Assembly (NCBI RefSeq): GCF_026586805.1
Contig: NZ_JAPFHA010000016.1
Span: 45,185-109,184, forward strand
Length of the DNA: 64,000 nucleotides
DNA from: Niveibacterium sp. 24ML
Lineage (GTDB): Bacteria; Pseudomonadota; Gammaproteobacteria; Burkholderiales; Rhodocyclaceae
Reading direction: 5' to 3'
The position numbers and the translations under genes were made by a program. A model generated the notes under the pieces. It was not told the origin of the DNA. It saw only the letters and a program-made list of their open reading frames with translations, and made no database searches. Shown here in pieces: positions 1 through 8,499 of the stretch (position 1 is the stretch's first letter; each line of letters begins with the position of its first letter).

Positions 1-194
1 GCGCAAACCGACAGCCCCCGCCGCGGCAGGCACCAAACCGCGCCCCGCCACACCGCGGCGCCGCAAGGCGGCTGTGGGCGCCGATCAGGTATAGCGGCGC
101 GCGCAGCGACCAAGACATATCAAAGGGATAGGCGCGGGAGCGAGCACGCCGCAACGCAGCGATGCGCCGTCGCAGCCACTTATTCAGGCCTTCC
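1..194. other. No gene recognised at window start
   Basis: GC-rich sequence downstream of the decarboxylase operon. I see no convincing open reading frame, terminator or RNA gene here. A gene may end just outside the window. Confidence 0.5.
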
Positions 195-1400
195 TTAACG
201 CAGCAGTGCGACGTAGATGCCCGCGAGCACCGCGGTAGTGATCACGCCGCTGATGTTCGCGCCAAGCGCCTGCGGCAGGATCATCGCGCCGGGTGAGGCG
301 TCGCTGGCAATCTTCTGCACCATCTTCGCGGTCGTCGGCACACAGCTCACCCCCGCGACCCCGACGATCGGGTTGAACTTCCCCTTGCTGAAGAACCACA
401 GCGCATAGCCGCCCGCGAGCCCGCCAAGCGCCGACAGCAAGAGCGCCAGAATGCCCAGCAGCAGCAGCTTGAGCACGACCGGATCGAGCAAGGTGCCGGC
501 CTCGCACAGCACGCCAAGCGTCAAACCGAGGAAGAAGGTCGAGCCGTAAAGAATCTGTTCGCCCAGCAAGGCGGTGTAGTGCTTGAGCCCCGCCTCACGC
601 ACCGCCACGCCGATGAACAGCGACAGGAACAAGGGCGCCGCGACCGGAAACAGCAGGCACAGCAACACACAGGCCAACACCGCAAACACCAGCTTGCTGC
701 CGGCACTGATAGGCTTTACGGTGGACTCCGCCATCGAGATGCCGCGCAATTTCTCTGGCACCAGCGCTTTGATCAGCAAGGGGTAGGCACCGTAGGTCAA
801 GCCCAGGTACAGATAGCCCACCACGGTGATCGGCACAAAGAGTTCGCGCGCCAGCACCAGCGATGCAAACAGCACCATCGGCCCGTCCGCGCCACCGATC
901 AGCGCGACCGACGCCGACTGGCCGGGCGTCATGCCCATTGCCTGCGCGATCGGAAACACCGCGACGGTTCCCAGTTCGGCACACAGCGCGAGGAACATGC
1001 TCTGGAAGGGGCGCGCCATCACGTAGCCCACATCCAGCAGCACGCCGATCCCCATGAACACCAGACAGGCGATCAGGCCGTTGCTGAACATCAGTGTGTA
1101 GATCGGCTGGAGCCAGTTGATCTGCAACTGATCCATGATCGCGTCGGTGCCACTGGCGAGTGGATCGACAAACAAGGTGCCCAGTTGCCCGGGCGCAATG
1201 AACAAGACGCCGGCATTGACCGCCGCCATGCCCAGCCCCATCGGGATCATCAGCAGCTCTTCGAGGATGCCCTTCTTGCCCAGCCAGACCAGCAGGCAGC
1301 CGAGCACGATGAGTGCGATGCGGCCAATCGCGATTTTGGGCTCCGACGCGAGCAGCGTCGCAATCCCCTGGAATACCTGGAGACTCAGGATGTCATGCAT
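195..1400 (-). CDS. mmdB: Sodium-translocating acyl-CoA/oxaloacetate decarboxylase beta subunit
   Basis: About 401 residues and almost entirely hydrophobic, as in the OadB/MmdB/GcdB family. This subunit decarboxylates carboxybiotin and couples it to Na+ export across the inner membrane. Visible family segments include GADGPMVLFASL and the C-terminal GVAGVSCVPTTAKMVQK. I place the start at the ATG encoding MHDILSLQ, just after the stop of the biotin-carrier gene; a longer reading frame would run into that gene. It is the last gene of a four-gene minus-strand operon (carboxyltransferase, gamma, biotin carrier, beta). The carboxyltransferase neighbour looks like the methylmalonyl-CoA type, so methylmalonyl-CoA (or malonyl-CoA) is a likelier substrate than oxaloacetate. 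Confidence 0.9.
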   Translation of the reverse strand: MHDILSLQVFQGIATLLASEPKIAIGRIALIVLGCLLVWLGKKGILEELLMIPMGLGMAAVNAGVLFIAPGQLGTLFVDPLASGTDAIMDQLQINWLQPIYTLMFSNGLIACLVFMGIGVLLDVGYVMARPFQSMFLALCAELGTVAVFPIAQAMGMTPGQSASVALIGGADGPMVLFASLVLARELFVPITVVGYLYLGLTYGAYPLLIKALVPEKLRGISMAESTVKPISAGSKLVFAVLACVLLCLLFPVAAPLFLSLFIGVAVREAGLKHYTALLGEQILYGSTFFLGLTLGVLCEAGTLLDPVVLKLLLLGILALLLSALGGLAGGYALWFFSKGKFNPIVGVAGVSCVPTTAKMVQKIASDASPGAMILPQALGANISGVITTAVLAGIYVALLR

Positions 1401-1410
1401 CGCAGTCTCT

Positions 1411-1800
1411 TCAGCCGAGCCGCAACAGAACTTGCCCGGCGGCAACTGCGTCGCCCGCAGCCACTTCAACGGATCGCACCGTACCCGCCTCGGTCGCGAG
1501 GACAGCGTTCTTCATCTTCATCGCCTCGATAGAGAGCAAATGGTCGCCGGGAGCAACCTGCTGCCCGACCTTCACGTGCACCGCTTCGACGGTGCCACCG
1601 AGCTGGCTGATGATCGCACCCTGCGCTGGCGCAGCCTGCGCGGCAGGTGGCGCCGACGGCACATGGCCAAGCGCCCCGCCAACATGGGGGGCCGCCGAAG
1701 GGGCTGCAATCGCAGGACTCGCCGCGCCGGGGACGTCTATCTCCTCTACGGTGACCACGAAGGCCTGCCCATCAACCGTGATGCGAAAGGTTCGCTCCAT
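1411..1800 (-). CDS. mmdC: Biotin carboxyl carrier subunit of the decarboxylase
   Basis: About 129 residues. A short N-terminal beta segment is followed by an Ala/Pro-rich flexible linker and a C-terminal biotinyl domain with the biotinylation motif EAMKMKN. The lysine of that motif should carry biotin, which shuttles CO2 from the carboxyltransferase to the membrane beta subunit. The start is taken at MERTFRIT; an ATG four codons upstream is possible and would overlap the gamma subunit. It is linked tightly on both sides to other decarboxylase subunits. Confidence 0.88.
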   Translation of the reverse strand: MERTFRITVDGQAFVVTVEEIDVPGAASPAIAAPSAAPHVGGALGHVPSAPPAAQAAPAQGAIISQLGGTVEAVHVKVGQQVAPGDHLLSIEAMKMKNAVLATEAGTVRSVEVAAGDAVAAGQVLLRLG

Positions 1801-1808
1801 GCTCAGCC

Positions 1809-2159
1809 TCATTGAGTGGAAGATCGGCCCGGCGAACGGGCAAGGTGATGCGACTCATGCTGCGCAGCGCGTGCGCCACTCACCCAGGTGCGATGACGCT
1901 CGGCCGACTCGATTCGCACGATGCGATGGGCGCCAAGCACTTCGCTGAGCGCACCTGCGATCGCGGCAACCTGAGCTGGCGTGACGCCGGCATGGCATAG
2001 CCTGCCTGCTGCATCGTCCTGCACCGGCGCCTGTACGGGTGACGCATGGGATTGCTCGCTGGCAGCCAGCCACGCCACGAGCACGTGCACCAGTGCAGCG
2101 ACAGCAAAGCTGACGACGATGGCGAGCAAATAGATCTGAACAACGATTGGAATCGACAT
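1809..2159 (-). CDS. OadG/MmdD-like small membrane subunit of the decarboxylase
   Basis: About 116 residues. One N-terminal membrane helix (MSIPIVVQIYLLAIVVSFAV) is followed by a polar tail. The tail contains a segment starting VTPAQVAAIAGAL and ending in HRIVRIE, then a His/Arg-rich C-terminus, as is usual for gamma/delta subunits that help assemble the pump. The start ATG follows the carboxyltransferase stop by about 10 bp. The family diverges strongly in sequence, so the assignment rests on topology, size and operon position. Confidence 0.75.
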   Translation of the reverse strand: MSIPIVVQIYLLAIVVSFAVAALVHVLVAWLAASEQSHASPVQAPVQDDAAGRLCHAGVTPAQVAAIAGALSEVLGAHRIVRIESAERHRTWVSGARAAQHESHHLARSPGRSSTQ

Positions 2160-2169
2160 CGGGTACGCC

Positions 2170-3723
2170 TCAGAGGGGGATGTTCCCGTGCTTCTTGCCA
2201 GGCCGGCGCTCACGTTTGGCCAGGGTTTTGCGCAACGCAAGCCGAATGGCTGCACGGGTTTCCCGCGGCTGGATCACGTCGGTGATATAGCCGTGCGCTG
2301 CCGACGCATAGGGCGATGCGAATTCGGCCCGGTAAGCCCCGGCAAGTTCGGCCGCCTTGGCTTGGCGGTCATCGGCTTGCTCGATCTCTCGCCGATACAA
2401 CAACTTCACCGCCGCTTCGGCCCCCATCACCGCGATCTCGGCGGTGGGCCAGGCGAACACCATGTCGGCCCCCATCTCCTGGCTGCACATGGCGAGATAT
2501 GAGCCCCCGTAGGCCTTGCGCAGTACAAGGGTGATCTTGGGCACCGTGCAGGACGCGTACGCAAAGAGCAGCTTGGCGCCGTGACGGATGATCGCCCCCC
2601 GCTCCTGCTCCACGCCCGGAAGGAATCCAGGCACGTCGACAAGGGTAAGGAGCGGGATATTGAAGGCATTACAGAAGCGGATGAAGCGCGACGCCTTGTC
2701 CGAGGCATTGATGTCGAGCGCGCCCGCCATCACCTGTGGCTGGTTCGCCACCACGCCCACGACAACCCCGCCAATTCTGGCCAGCCCGACAATGATGTTG
2801 CGCGCGAAGCTCGCATGCACTTCAAGGAGCTCGCCATCATCGACGATGCGCCGAATCACGGCATACATGTCCAGCGGCTCGTTCGGCTGGTCAGGGATCA
2901 ACGCGTCAAGGCCCTCATCCGGCCCCAGATCGACGCCTGGGTCGAGCCGGTGCGGCGGGTCTTCCGTGTTGTTCGCTGGCAGATAGGAAAGCAGCGAGCG
3001 CACGATCGCAATGGCATGCTGGTCGTCTTCGGCCAGAAAATGCACGTTGCCACTCACGCTGGCATGCATCTCGGCGCCACCCACCTCATCCATCGTTGTC
3101 GCGTGCCCAGTGACGGCCTTGATGACTTCAGGCCCGGTGATGAACATTTGCGCATTGCGCTTGGTCATCACGATGAAATCCATCAAGGCAGGCGAATACG
3201 CAGCACCGCCGGCACATGGGCCCAGCACAGCGGCAATCTGCGGTACGACGCCCGATAGCAGCACGTTGGCGTAGAAAACCTCGCCATAGCCTGATAGCGC
3301 ATCGACACCCTCCTGAATGCGGGCACCACCCGAATCCTTGAAGGCAACAAGCGGAATCCCTTGCGTCAGGGCGAAATTCATCAGGCGCACGATCTTGTTG
3401 GCGTGCGCCTTGCCGAGGGTGCCGGCGCAAACCGTGAAGTCCTGACTGAAGGCGGCAACATGCTGCCCATCGACGAACCCGGTTCCGGTAATGACCCCAT
3501 CGGATGGAAGCGAGCGCCCCTCCATTCCGAAAGCATGGGCATCATGCTGAACGTGGGTACCGAATTCCTGAAAGGTGCCGCTCAGAAAGAGTGCGTTGAG
3601 CCGCTCACGTGCGCCCAACTGGCCCTTGGCATGGCGTGCCGCCAACTTATCGAGTCCACCGGCCGCCAGAATTGCAGCGCGCCGCTCTTCGAGCAGCTGC
3701 GCCAGTTTCGGGGGAAGAGTCAT
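2170..3723 (-). CDS. mmdA: Methylmalonyl-CoA decarboxylase-type carboxyltransferase alpha subunit
   Basis: About 517 residues, the normal length for biotin-dependent acyl-CoA carboxyltransferases (MmdA/PccB-like). Two crotonase-type halves are visible. The N-half has KDSGGARIQEGVDALSGYGE and GPCAGGAAYSPALMDF; the C-half has DVPGFLPGVEQE, the RHGAKLLFAY segment and KAYGGSYLAM. It moves the carboxyl group from an acyl-CoA to biotin on the carrier subunit. The neighbouring integral-membrane beta subunit argues for a Na+-pumping decarboxylase rather than a soluble propionyl-CoA carboxylase. An ATG start is chosen; a GTG one codon upstream is the alternative. It is the first gene of the operon. 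Confidence 0.88.
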   Translation of the reverse strand: MTLPPKLAQLLEERRAAILAAGGLDKLAARHAKGQLGARERLNALFLSGTFQEFGTHVQHDAHAFGMEGRSLPSDGVITGTGFVDGQHVAAFSQDFTVCAGTLGKAHANKIVRLMNFALTQGIPLVAFKDSGGARIQEGVDALSGYGEVFYANVLLSGVVPQIAAVLGPCAGGAAYSPALMDFIVMTKRNAQMFITGPEVIKAVTGHATTMDEVGGAEMHASVSGNVHFLAEDDQHAIAIVRSLLSYLPANNTEDPPHRLDPGVDLGPDEGLDALIPDQPNEPLDMYAVIRRIVDDGELLEVHASFARNIIVGLARIGGVVVGVVANQPQVMAGALDINASDKASRFIRFCNAFNIPLLTLVDVPGFLPGVEQERGAIIRHGAKLLFAYASCTVPKITLVLRKAYGGSYLAMCSQEMGADMVFAWPTAEIAVMGAEAAVKLLYRREIEQADDRQAKAAELAGAYRAEFASPYASAAHGYITDVIQPRETRAAIRLALRKTLAKRERRPGKKHGNIPL

Positions 3724-3834
3724 CACCGCCTCGCAGGTCCGGGGCCCCTTCCAAGGCCCCTCACCCGGCAGAAGCTACGCCCCATGTGGGGGCGCCCGAT
3801 TGACGGCCATCAATGCCTGATGGAAGGCCGCAAG

Positions 3835-4182
3835 TCAGCGGCCGTAGAGGTCGCGCGCTGCGTCCTGGAGTTCGCGGCGCAACTGCCGCCGCTCTTCGAC
3901 AGTCAAGCGGCGGGCGCCGCCGACGGTTTCGGTGTCGTAGCGGGCATCGAGCCGCCCACCGCGGCGCGCGCCTTCCAGGCCTTCGGTCTGGCGACCGCGC
4001 AAATCGTCGCCCCGCGCAGCACGACGTTCACCCCGCAAATCCTCGCGCAAGTCACTCTGAACTGCACGCCGTTCAATACCGTTGCCGAAGCGAAGCCCCT
4101 CCGCAGCGGCCGGATGTGCAAACACGAGCAGCGCAGCCATCACGGCCCCGCCCCCCGCATTCAGCAACACCACTGTTTTCAT
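3835..4182 (-). CDS. Small secreted Arg-rich protein of unknown function
   Basis: 115 residues. An N-terminal signal peptide (MKTVVLLNAGG, then a hydrophobic core ending HPAAAEG) is followed by a highly charged, low-complexity region rich in Arg, Asp, Glu and Gly. No domain is recognised. The clear signal peptide and the absence of a better frame support a real gene. It stands alone between the decarboxylase operon and a divergent response regulator. Confidence 0.55.
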   Translation of the reverse strand: MKTVVLLNAGGGAVMAALLVFAHPAAAEGLRFGNGIERRAVQSDLREDLRGERRAARGDDLRGRQTEGLEGARRGGRLDARYDTETVGGARRLTVEERRQLRRELQDAARDLYGR

Positions 4183-4369
4183 TCAATTCCCCTGTGCTGA
4201 CATCGGCGATGTCGCCCGATCGATGGGCAGATCTTCACCGCTTGGCGCGAATCATATGTTTGGGCGCTGCCCTAGCTTGTTACGAGGTGTTTCATGTGGT
4301 GGTTTCCGCAACGAACCTTTACGCGTGGCGTGCTGGCGGGTCACCGGATGACCCGTTACGATTGCAGCC

Positions 4370-5098
4370 ATGGAAAACAAAGAACGCCATCGCATCCTGA
4401 TCGTCGACGACGATGCCCGCCTCCGCAACCTGCTCGAACGCTACCTGGAAGAACAAGGCTTCGGCGTCAAGGCCGTCGCCGATGCGCCGGCGATGGATCG
4501 CGCGCTGACGCGCGAACATGCCGACTTGCTGGTGCTGGATCTGATGCTGCCGGGCGAAGACGGCCTGTCAATCTGCCGCCGCCTGCGCGGCAACGGCAGC
4601 GAACTGCCAATCATCATGCTGACGGCCAAGGGCGATGAAGTCGACCGGATCGTCGGACTTGAAATGGGCGCGGACGACTACCTGCCCAAACCCTTCAACC
4701 CACGCGAACTGGTCGCCCGTATCCACGCCGTGCTGCGGCGCAAGCCACGCACGCCGCCTGGCGCGCCAAGCACCGACGAAGAAGTAGTCAGTTTCGGCCG
4801 CGTCATGATCAACCTCGCCACCCGCTCGCTGACCCGTGACGGGGAAGAAATGCCGCTGACAACCGGTGAGTTCGCCCTGCTCAAGGTACTGCTGCAACAC
4901 CCGCGTCAACCGCTGTCGCGTGACAAGCTGATGGAGCTCGCTCGCGGGCGTGAGTACGACGCGTTTGATCGGTCGATCGACGTTCAGATTTCGCGCTTGC
5001 GCAAGTTGGTCGAGGAGGAAGCCTCCCGCCCGCGCTATCTGCAAACCGTCTGGGGTTTCGGCTACGTGTTCGTACCGGACGGCCAGCGCAGCAGCTAA
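4370..5098 (+). CDS. ompR: OmpR-family response regulator
   Basis: 242 residues. The receiver domain covers about residues 7-122, with an acidic pocket at D13/D14/D15 and the phosphoacceptor D57 in LLVLDLMLPGEDG; the conserved Thr (MLTAKG) and Lys (LPKPFNP) follow. A winged-helix DNA-binding domain lies at about 140-238 (LTTGEFALLKVLL, SRDKLMELARGRE, VWGFGYVF). It is directly followed by a membrane histidine kinase, its likely partner. The pair resembles OmpR/EnvZ, which respond to envelope or osmotic stress in relatives; the stimulus here cannot be read from sequence. Confidence 0.9.
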   Translation: MENKERHRILIVDDDARLRNLLERYLEEQGFGVKAVADAPAMDRALTREHADLLVLDLMLPGEDGLSICRRLRGNGSELPIIMLTAKGDEVDRIVGLEMGADDYLPKPFNPRELVARIHAVLRRKPRTPPGAPSTDEEVVSFGRVMINLATRSLTRDGEEMPLTTGEFALLKVLLQHPRQPLSRDKLMELARGREYDAFDRSIDVQISRLRKLVEEEASRPRYLQTVWGFGYVFVPDGQRSS

Positions 5099-6457
5099 GT
5101 GCCATCCCGCTTCATGTTTGCGCCACGCAGTTTGCTGTGGCGCACTTTCTTTCTGATCGCCCTGCTGATCGGCTTGGCGCTCACCGCTTGGTATCAGCTA
5201 TTCGTGCGCTTCGAGTCCGAACCGCGCGCGCGGCAACTCGGCCAGATGCTGGTGAGCGTGGTGAACCTGACACGCGCGGCGCTGGTGAACGCCGATCCGC
5301 TGTTGCGCCTTGCGCTGCTACGCGATCTTTCGGTGCAGGAAGGCATTCGCATCTACCCTGCCGAGCCCGGCGACGAGCTTGGCCCTCTGCCGGATACGCC
5401 AACGATACGGGTGATCGAATCGGAAGTCCGCCGACAGCTCGGCGACGAAACCCGCTTTGCCGGCAAGCGCGAAGGCGTCGAGGGAATCTGGGTCAGTTTT
5501 CAGATCGATCCGGACGACCCGGCCGATCTGTTCTGGGTGATGCTGCCGCGAGAGCGCTTCGAACGCGTTCGAACGGCGGAATGGTTGGGCTGGGGCATTG
5601 CAGCGGCCATACTGGCCATGCTGGGTGCCTACGTCATCGTCAGGCGCGTCGCCGGGCCGCTCGCGCAGATCAGCCGCGCCGCGCGCCAGATCGGGCGTGG
5701 CGAGCCGGTATCGCGGCTTCCTGAAGAAGGGCCAAGCGAGATCAGCGAAGTCAGCCGAGCATTCAACCAGATGTCGGACGACCTGGCGCAACTGGAGTCG
5801 GATCGGGCCTTGATTCTCGCAGGCGTTTCGCATGACCTGCGCACGCCACTCGCGCGCCTGCGCCTCGGCATCGAGATGACCGGCGCGCACCAGGACGACA
5901 TTGAAGCGATGTCGACCGACATCGAGGAGATGGACAAGATCATTGCGCAGTTCCTCGATTTTGCGCGGGGCAGCGCAGATGAAGCCCTGGTCGAGATCGA
6001 TGCGCGCGCGATGGTCAGTGATCTGGTTGCAAGCTACCAGCGGCGCGGCCTCGCCAATGTCGTCGATGCGAGCGCCGGGCAAGCTGCGATTGGATTCATG
6101 GGCAAACCGAAAGCAATCCGGCGCGCCCTCTCCAACCTGATCGACAACGCCTTGCGCTACGCCGGCAACGAGCAGCCCATCGAGCTTGGCTGCAGCATTG
6201 AGCACCGGATGCTTGTGCTGGCGGTGCTTGATCGCGGGCCGGGCATTCCCCTTGATCAGGTCGAACGCCTCAAGCGGCCCTTCACCCGCCTCGAAGCCGC
6301 TCGCACCGATGCCAGGGGTTCGGGGCTTGGCTTGGCGATCGTCGACCGGGTTGCACGGGCGCATGGCGGGCGGCTCAACCTGCTGCCGCGTGCCGGCGGT
6401 GGGCTGGCCGCGCAACTTGTGATCCAGCAAAGCGCTTCCCAGGTAAACAACGCATGA
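5099..6457 (+). CDS. envZ: EnvZ-like membrane sensor histidine kinase
   Basis: About 452 residues from a GTG at the regulator stop; an ATG five codons in is an alternative. Order: transmembrane helix (about 15-35), a periplasmic sensor region of roughly 130 residues, a second helix (WLGWGIAAAILAMLGAYVIV), a HAMP linker, a dimerisation/phosphotransfer helix with the H-box SHDLRTPLARLRL, then an ATPase domain with N-box NLIDNALRYAG, G1 DRGPGIP and G2 GSGLGLAI. It should autophosphorylate and pass phosphate to the upstream regulator, with which it is co-transcribed. Confidence 0.9.
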   Translation: MPSRFMFAPRSLLWRTFFLIALLIGLALTAWYQLFVRFESEPRARQLGQMLVSVVNLTRAALVNADPLLRLALLRDLSVQEGIRIYPAEPGDELGPLPDTPTIRVIESEVRRQLGDETRFAGKREGVEGIWVSFQIDPDDPADLFWVMLPRERFERVRTAEWLGWGIAAAILAMLGAYVIVRRVAGPLAQISRAARQIGRGEPVSRLPEEGPSEISEVSRAFNQMSDDLAQLESDRALILAGVSHDLRTPLARLRLGIEMTGAHQDDIEAMSTDIEEMDKIIAQFLDFARGSADEALVEIDARAMVSDLVASYQRRGLANVVDASAGQAAIGFMGKPKAIRRALSNLIDNALRYAGNEQPIELGCSIEHRMLVLAVLDRGPGIPLDQVERLKRPFTRLEAARTDARGSGLGLAIVDRVARAHGGRLNLLPRAGGGLAAQLVIQQSASQVNNA

Positions 6458-6486
6458 ATCCGACATGGCTATAATGGCCGGCTGAT

Positions 6487-7023
6487 ATGAAGCTCCTATT
6501 CGAAATCTTTCCGGTTGTCCTCTTCTTCGTCGCCTACAAGTTCGCCGACATCTATGTCGCAACGGGCGTCGCGATCGCTGCAACCGTGCTCCAGCTTGGC
6601 TGGGCCTATTTCGCGCGCGGCAAGATCGAACCAATGATGTGGTTCACCTTTGTCGTGGTGGTCGTCTTCGGTTCGCTCACCCTATGGCTGCACGATCCGG
6701 CCTTCATCAAGTGGAAACCGACCATCATCTACTGGGGCATGGCGCTCGCGATGGCCTTCACCCAATGGGTGATGCACAAGAACCCGATGAAAGCAGTGTT
6801 CGGCTCGCAACTGGAGATGCCTGACCTTGCCTGGCAAAAGCTCAACTCATCGTGGATGGTTTTCCTTGCGGTCATGGGTGTGCTGAACATTGCCATCGCT
6901 TACAAGTATTCCGAGGATATCTGGGTCAACTTCAAAATGTTCGGCGGGACGGGGCTAACCTTTCTGTTCATGATCGTCCAAAGCCTGATGATTGCCCGCT
7001 ACCTGGATGAGGAAAAGAAGTAA
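6487..7023 (+). CDS. yciB: YciB/intracellular septation protein A family
   Basis: 178 residues with about five hydrophobic membrane segments, starting [20 protein letters not shown]. Family features include NPMKAVFG and the segment around [12 protein letters not shown]. YciB is an inner-membrane protein linked to septum and envelope synthesis in Gammaproteobacteria. It starts 29 bp after the kinase and ends with overlap into the YciI-like gene; yciB, yciI, bolA and the parvulin gene are all overlapping and probably one transcript. Confidence 0.92.
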   Translation: MKLLFEIFPVVLFFVAYKFADIYVATGVAIAATVLQLGWAYFARGKIEPMMWFTFVVVVVFGSLTLWLHDPAFIKWKPTIIYWGMALAMAFTQWVMHKNPMKAVFGSQLEMPDLAWQKLNSSWMVFLAVMGVLNIAIAYKYSEDIWVNFKMFGGTGLTFLFMIVQSLMIARYLDEEKK

Positions 7024-7322
7024 TGCTGTATGCCCTGATTGGCGAAGACGCCCCCGACAGCCTTGCCAAACGCCTTGCAGTGCGCCCCGCTCATGTTGCA
7101 CGGCTGCAGGTGCTGGCCGATCAAGGCCGGCTGGTTCTGGCCGGGCCGATGCCGGCGATCGATAGTCCTGATCCTGGCCCTGCTGGTTTCCTTGGCAGCC
7201 TGATCGTGGCCGAGTTTCCCAGCCAGGCTGACGCCCAAGCGTGGATGGACGCCGACCCTTACGTGACTGACGGCGTATTTGTGCGCACATCGGTGCGCCC
7301 CTTCAAGCGCACCCTGCCCTGA
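7023..7322 (+). CDS. yciI: YciI-family protein
   Basis: 99 residues. A compact ferredoxin-like alpha/beta protein starting [13 protein letters not shown], with the conserved RPAHVARLQ helix, AGPMPAIDS and the DPYVTDGVF segment. The biochemical role of the family is poorly defined. The start codon overlaps the yciB stop and the end overlaps the bolA start, and this order is conserved in many Proteobacteria. Confidence 0.88.
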   Translation: MLYALIGEDAPDSLAKRLAVRPAHVARLQVLADQGRLVLAGPMPAIDSPDPGPAGFLGSLIVAEFPSQADAQAWMDADPYVTDGVFVRTSVRPFKRTLP

Positions 7323-7633
7323 TGACAGCATTGATCGACGAAATCCGCGAACGCCTGCAGGCGCTGCAACCGCTTGCGATCGACCTGCGCGATGACAGCG
7401 CGAAACACGCTGGGCACGCCGGCGCTGCCGCAGGCGGCGGCCACTTCAAGCTGCGCATTACGTCCGCCGCGTTCGATGGTCAATCGCGGCTGGCGCGTCA
7501 CCGCGAAGTGTACGCACTGCTCGGCGATCTGATTCCGCACCGAATTCACGCGCTCGCCATCGACGCGCAAACCCCACTCGAATCCGAGTTACCCCGACGC
7601 ATTACCAAACCAGAGGAACCCCATGAAAGCTAA
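7322..7633 (+). CDS. bolA: BolA-family protein
   Basis: 103 residues. The BolA fold is marked by HFKLRITSAAFDGQ, the helix RLARHREVYALLGDLIP and the strand IHALAIDAQTP. Family members bind monothiol glutaredoxins and Fe-S clusters and can act as regulators. Its 3' end overlaps the start of the downstream parvulin gene by about 10 bp, so translation is probably coupled. Confidence 0.9.
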   Translation: MTALIDEIRERLQALQPLAIDLRDDSAKHAGHAGAAAGGGHFKLRITSAAFDGQSRLARHREVYALLGDLIPHRIHALAIDAQTPLESELPRRITKPEEPHES

Positions 7634-8432
7634 TCTCAGCCGACTGATCGTCGGTCTTGTCGCTGTTGCCATTTCGGCTGTCTCGGTTGCGCAGGACAAG
7701 GCGGCCGCAGCGGCCAAGCCGGGCGTGGTTGCCACCGTTAACGGCGTCGCCATCCCGCAGGCTCAAGCTGACCTCTTCATGCAGGAGCAAGCTCAGCGCG
7801 GCGCACCAGACAATGCTGAAGTTCGCGCCGCAGTGCGTGAAGAACTGATCCGCCGTGAAATCATTGCGCAGGAAGCGCGCAAGAAGGGTATCGACAAGTC
7901 GCCCCGTTTCCAGACCGCGATGCAGATGATGCAGCGCTCGGCCCTGGTGGGCGCCTACCTGGAAGACTGGGTCAAGGCGAATCCGATTCCGGATGCTGAA
8001 GTGAAGAAGGCCTACAACGAACTGGTGGCCAAGGCCTCGAAGAAGGAATATAAGGCCCGTCACGTGCTGGTTGAGAAGGAAGACGAAGCCAAGGCCATCA
8101 TCACCAAGCTCAAGGGCGGTGCCAAGTTTGCGGACCTGGCCAAGGCCAGCAAGGACACCGGCTCAAAGGACAGCGGCGGTGAACTGGGCTGGAATTCGCC
8201 TGACGCATATGTGAAGCCGTTTGGCGATGCATTGACCAAGCTTGAAAAGGGCAAGTACACCACCGAACCGGTCAAGACCGACTTCGGCTACCACGTCATC
8301 ATGCTCGAAGATGTGCGTGACGCAACCCCGCCCCCGTACGATCAGGTCAAGGGCAACATTCAGCAGCGCCTGCAGCAGCAAGCCATTGAAAAGCAGATCA
8401 ATGAGCTGAAGAAGACCGCGAAGATCCAGTAA
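7623..8432 (+). CDS. Periplasmic parvulin-type peptidyl-prolyl cis-trans isomerase
   Basis: 269 residues. An N-terminal signal peptide (MKANLSRLIVGLVAVAISAV, cleavage near SVAQ) precedes a SurA/PrsA-like N-terminal region. A rotamase domain lies at about 138-235, with KARHVLVEKEDEAKAII, GGELGWNSPDAYVKPF and DFGYHVIMLEDVR. The C-terminus is helical and Gln-rich. It should help outer-membrane or periplasmic proteins fold. It is the last gene before a strong terminator. Confidence 0.9.
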   Translation: MKANLSRLIVGLVAVAISAVSVAQDKAAAAAKPGVVATVNGVAIPQAQADLFMQEQAQRGAPDNAEVRAAVREELIRREIIAQEARKKGIDKSPRFQTAMQMMQRSALVGAYLEDWVKANPIPDAEVKKAYNELVAKASKKEYKARHVLVEKEDEAKAIITKLKGGAKFADLAKASKDTGSKDSGGELGWNSPDAYVKPFGDALTKLEKGKYTTEPVKTDFGYHVIMLEDVRDATPPPYDQVKGNIQQRLQQQAIEKQINELKKTAKIQ

Positions 8433-8451
8433 TTAGCAGTCAGCTTCAATG

Positions 8452-8480
8452 AAAACGGCCCGCAAGGGCCGTTTTTGTTT
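8452..8480 (+). terminator. Rho-independent terminator after the parvulin gene
   Basis: The stem AAAACGGCCC / GGGCCGTTTTT around a GCAA loop is followed by T-rich sequence. It also faces the 3' end of the minus-strand helicase gene, so it may serve both strands. Confidence 0.88.
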
Positions 8481-8499
8481 TGCGCGTAGCACAAGCCCT

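Noticed and set aside
579..1532. Long plus-strand frame over the decarboxylase beta subunit
   Set aside because: It is antisense to a clear membrane protein; composition is Arg/His/Gln-rich with no similarity.
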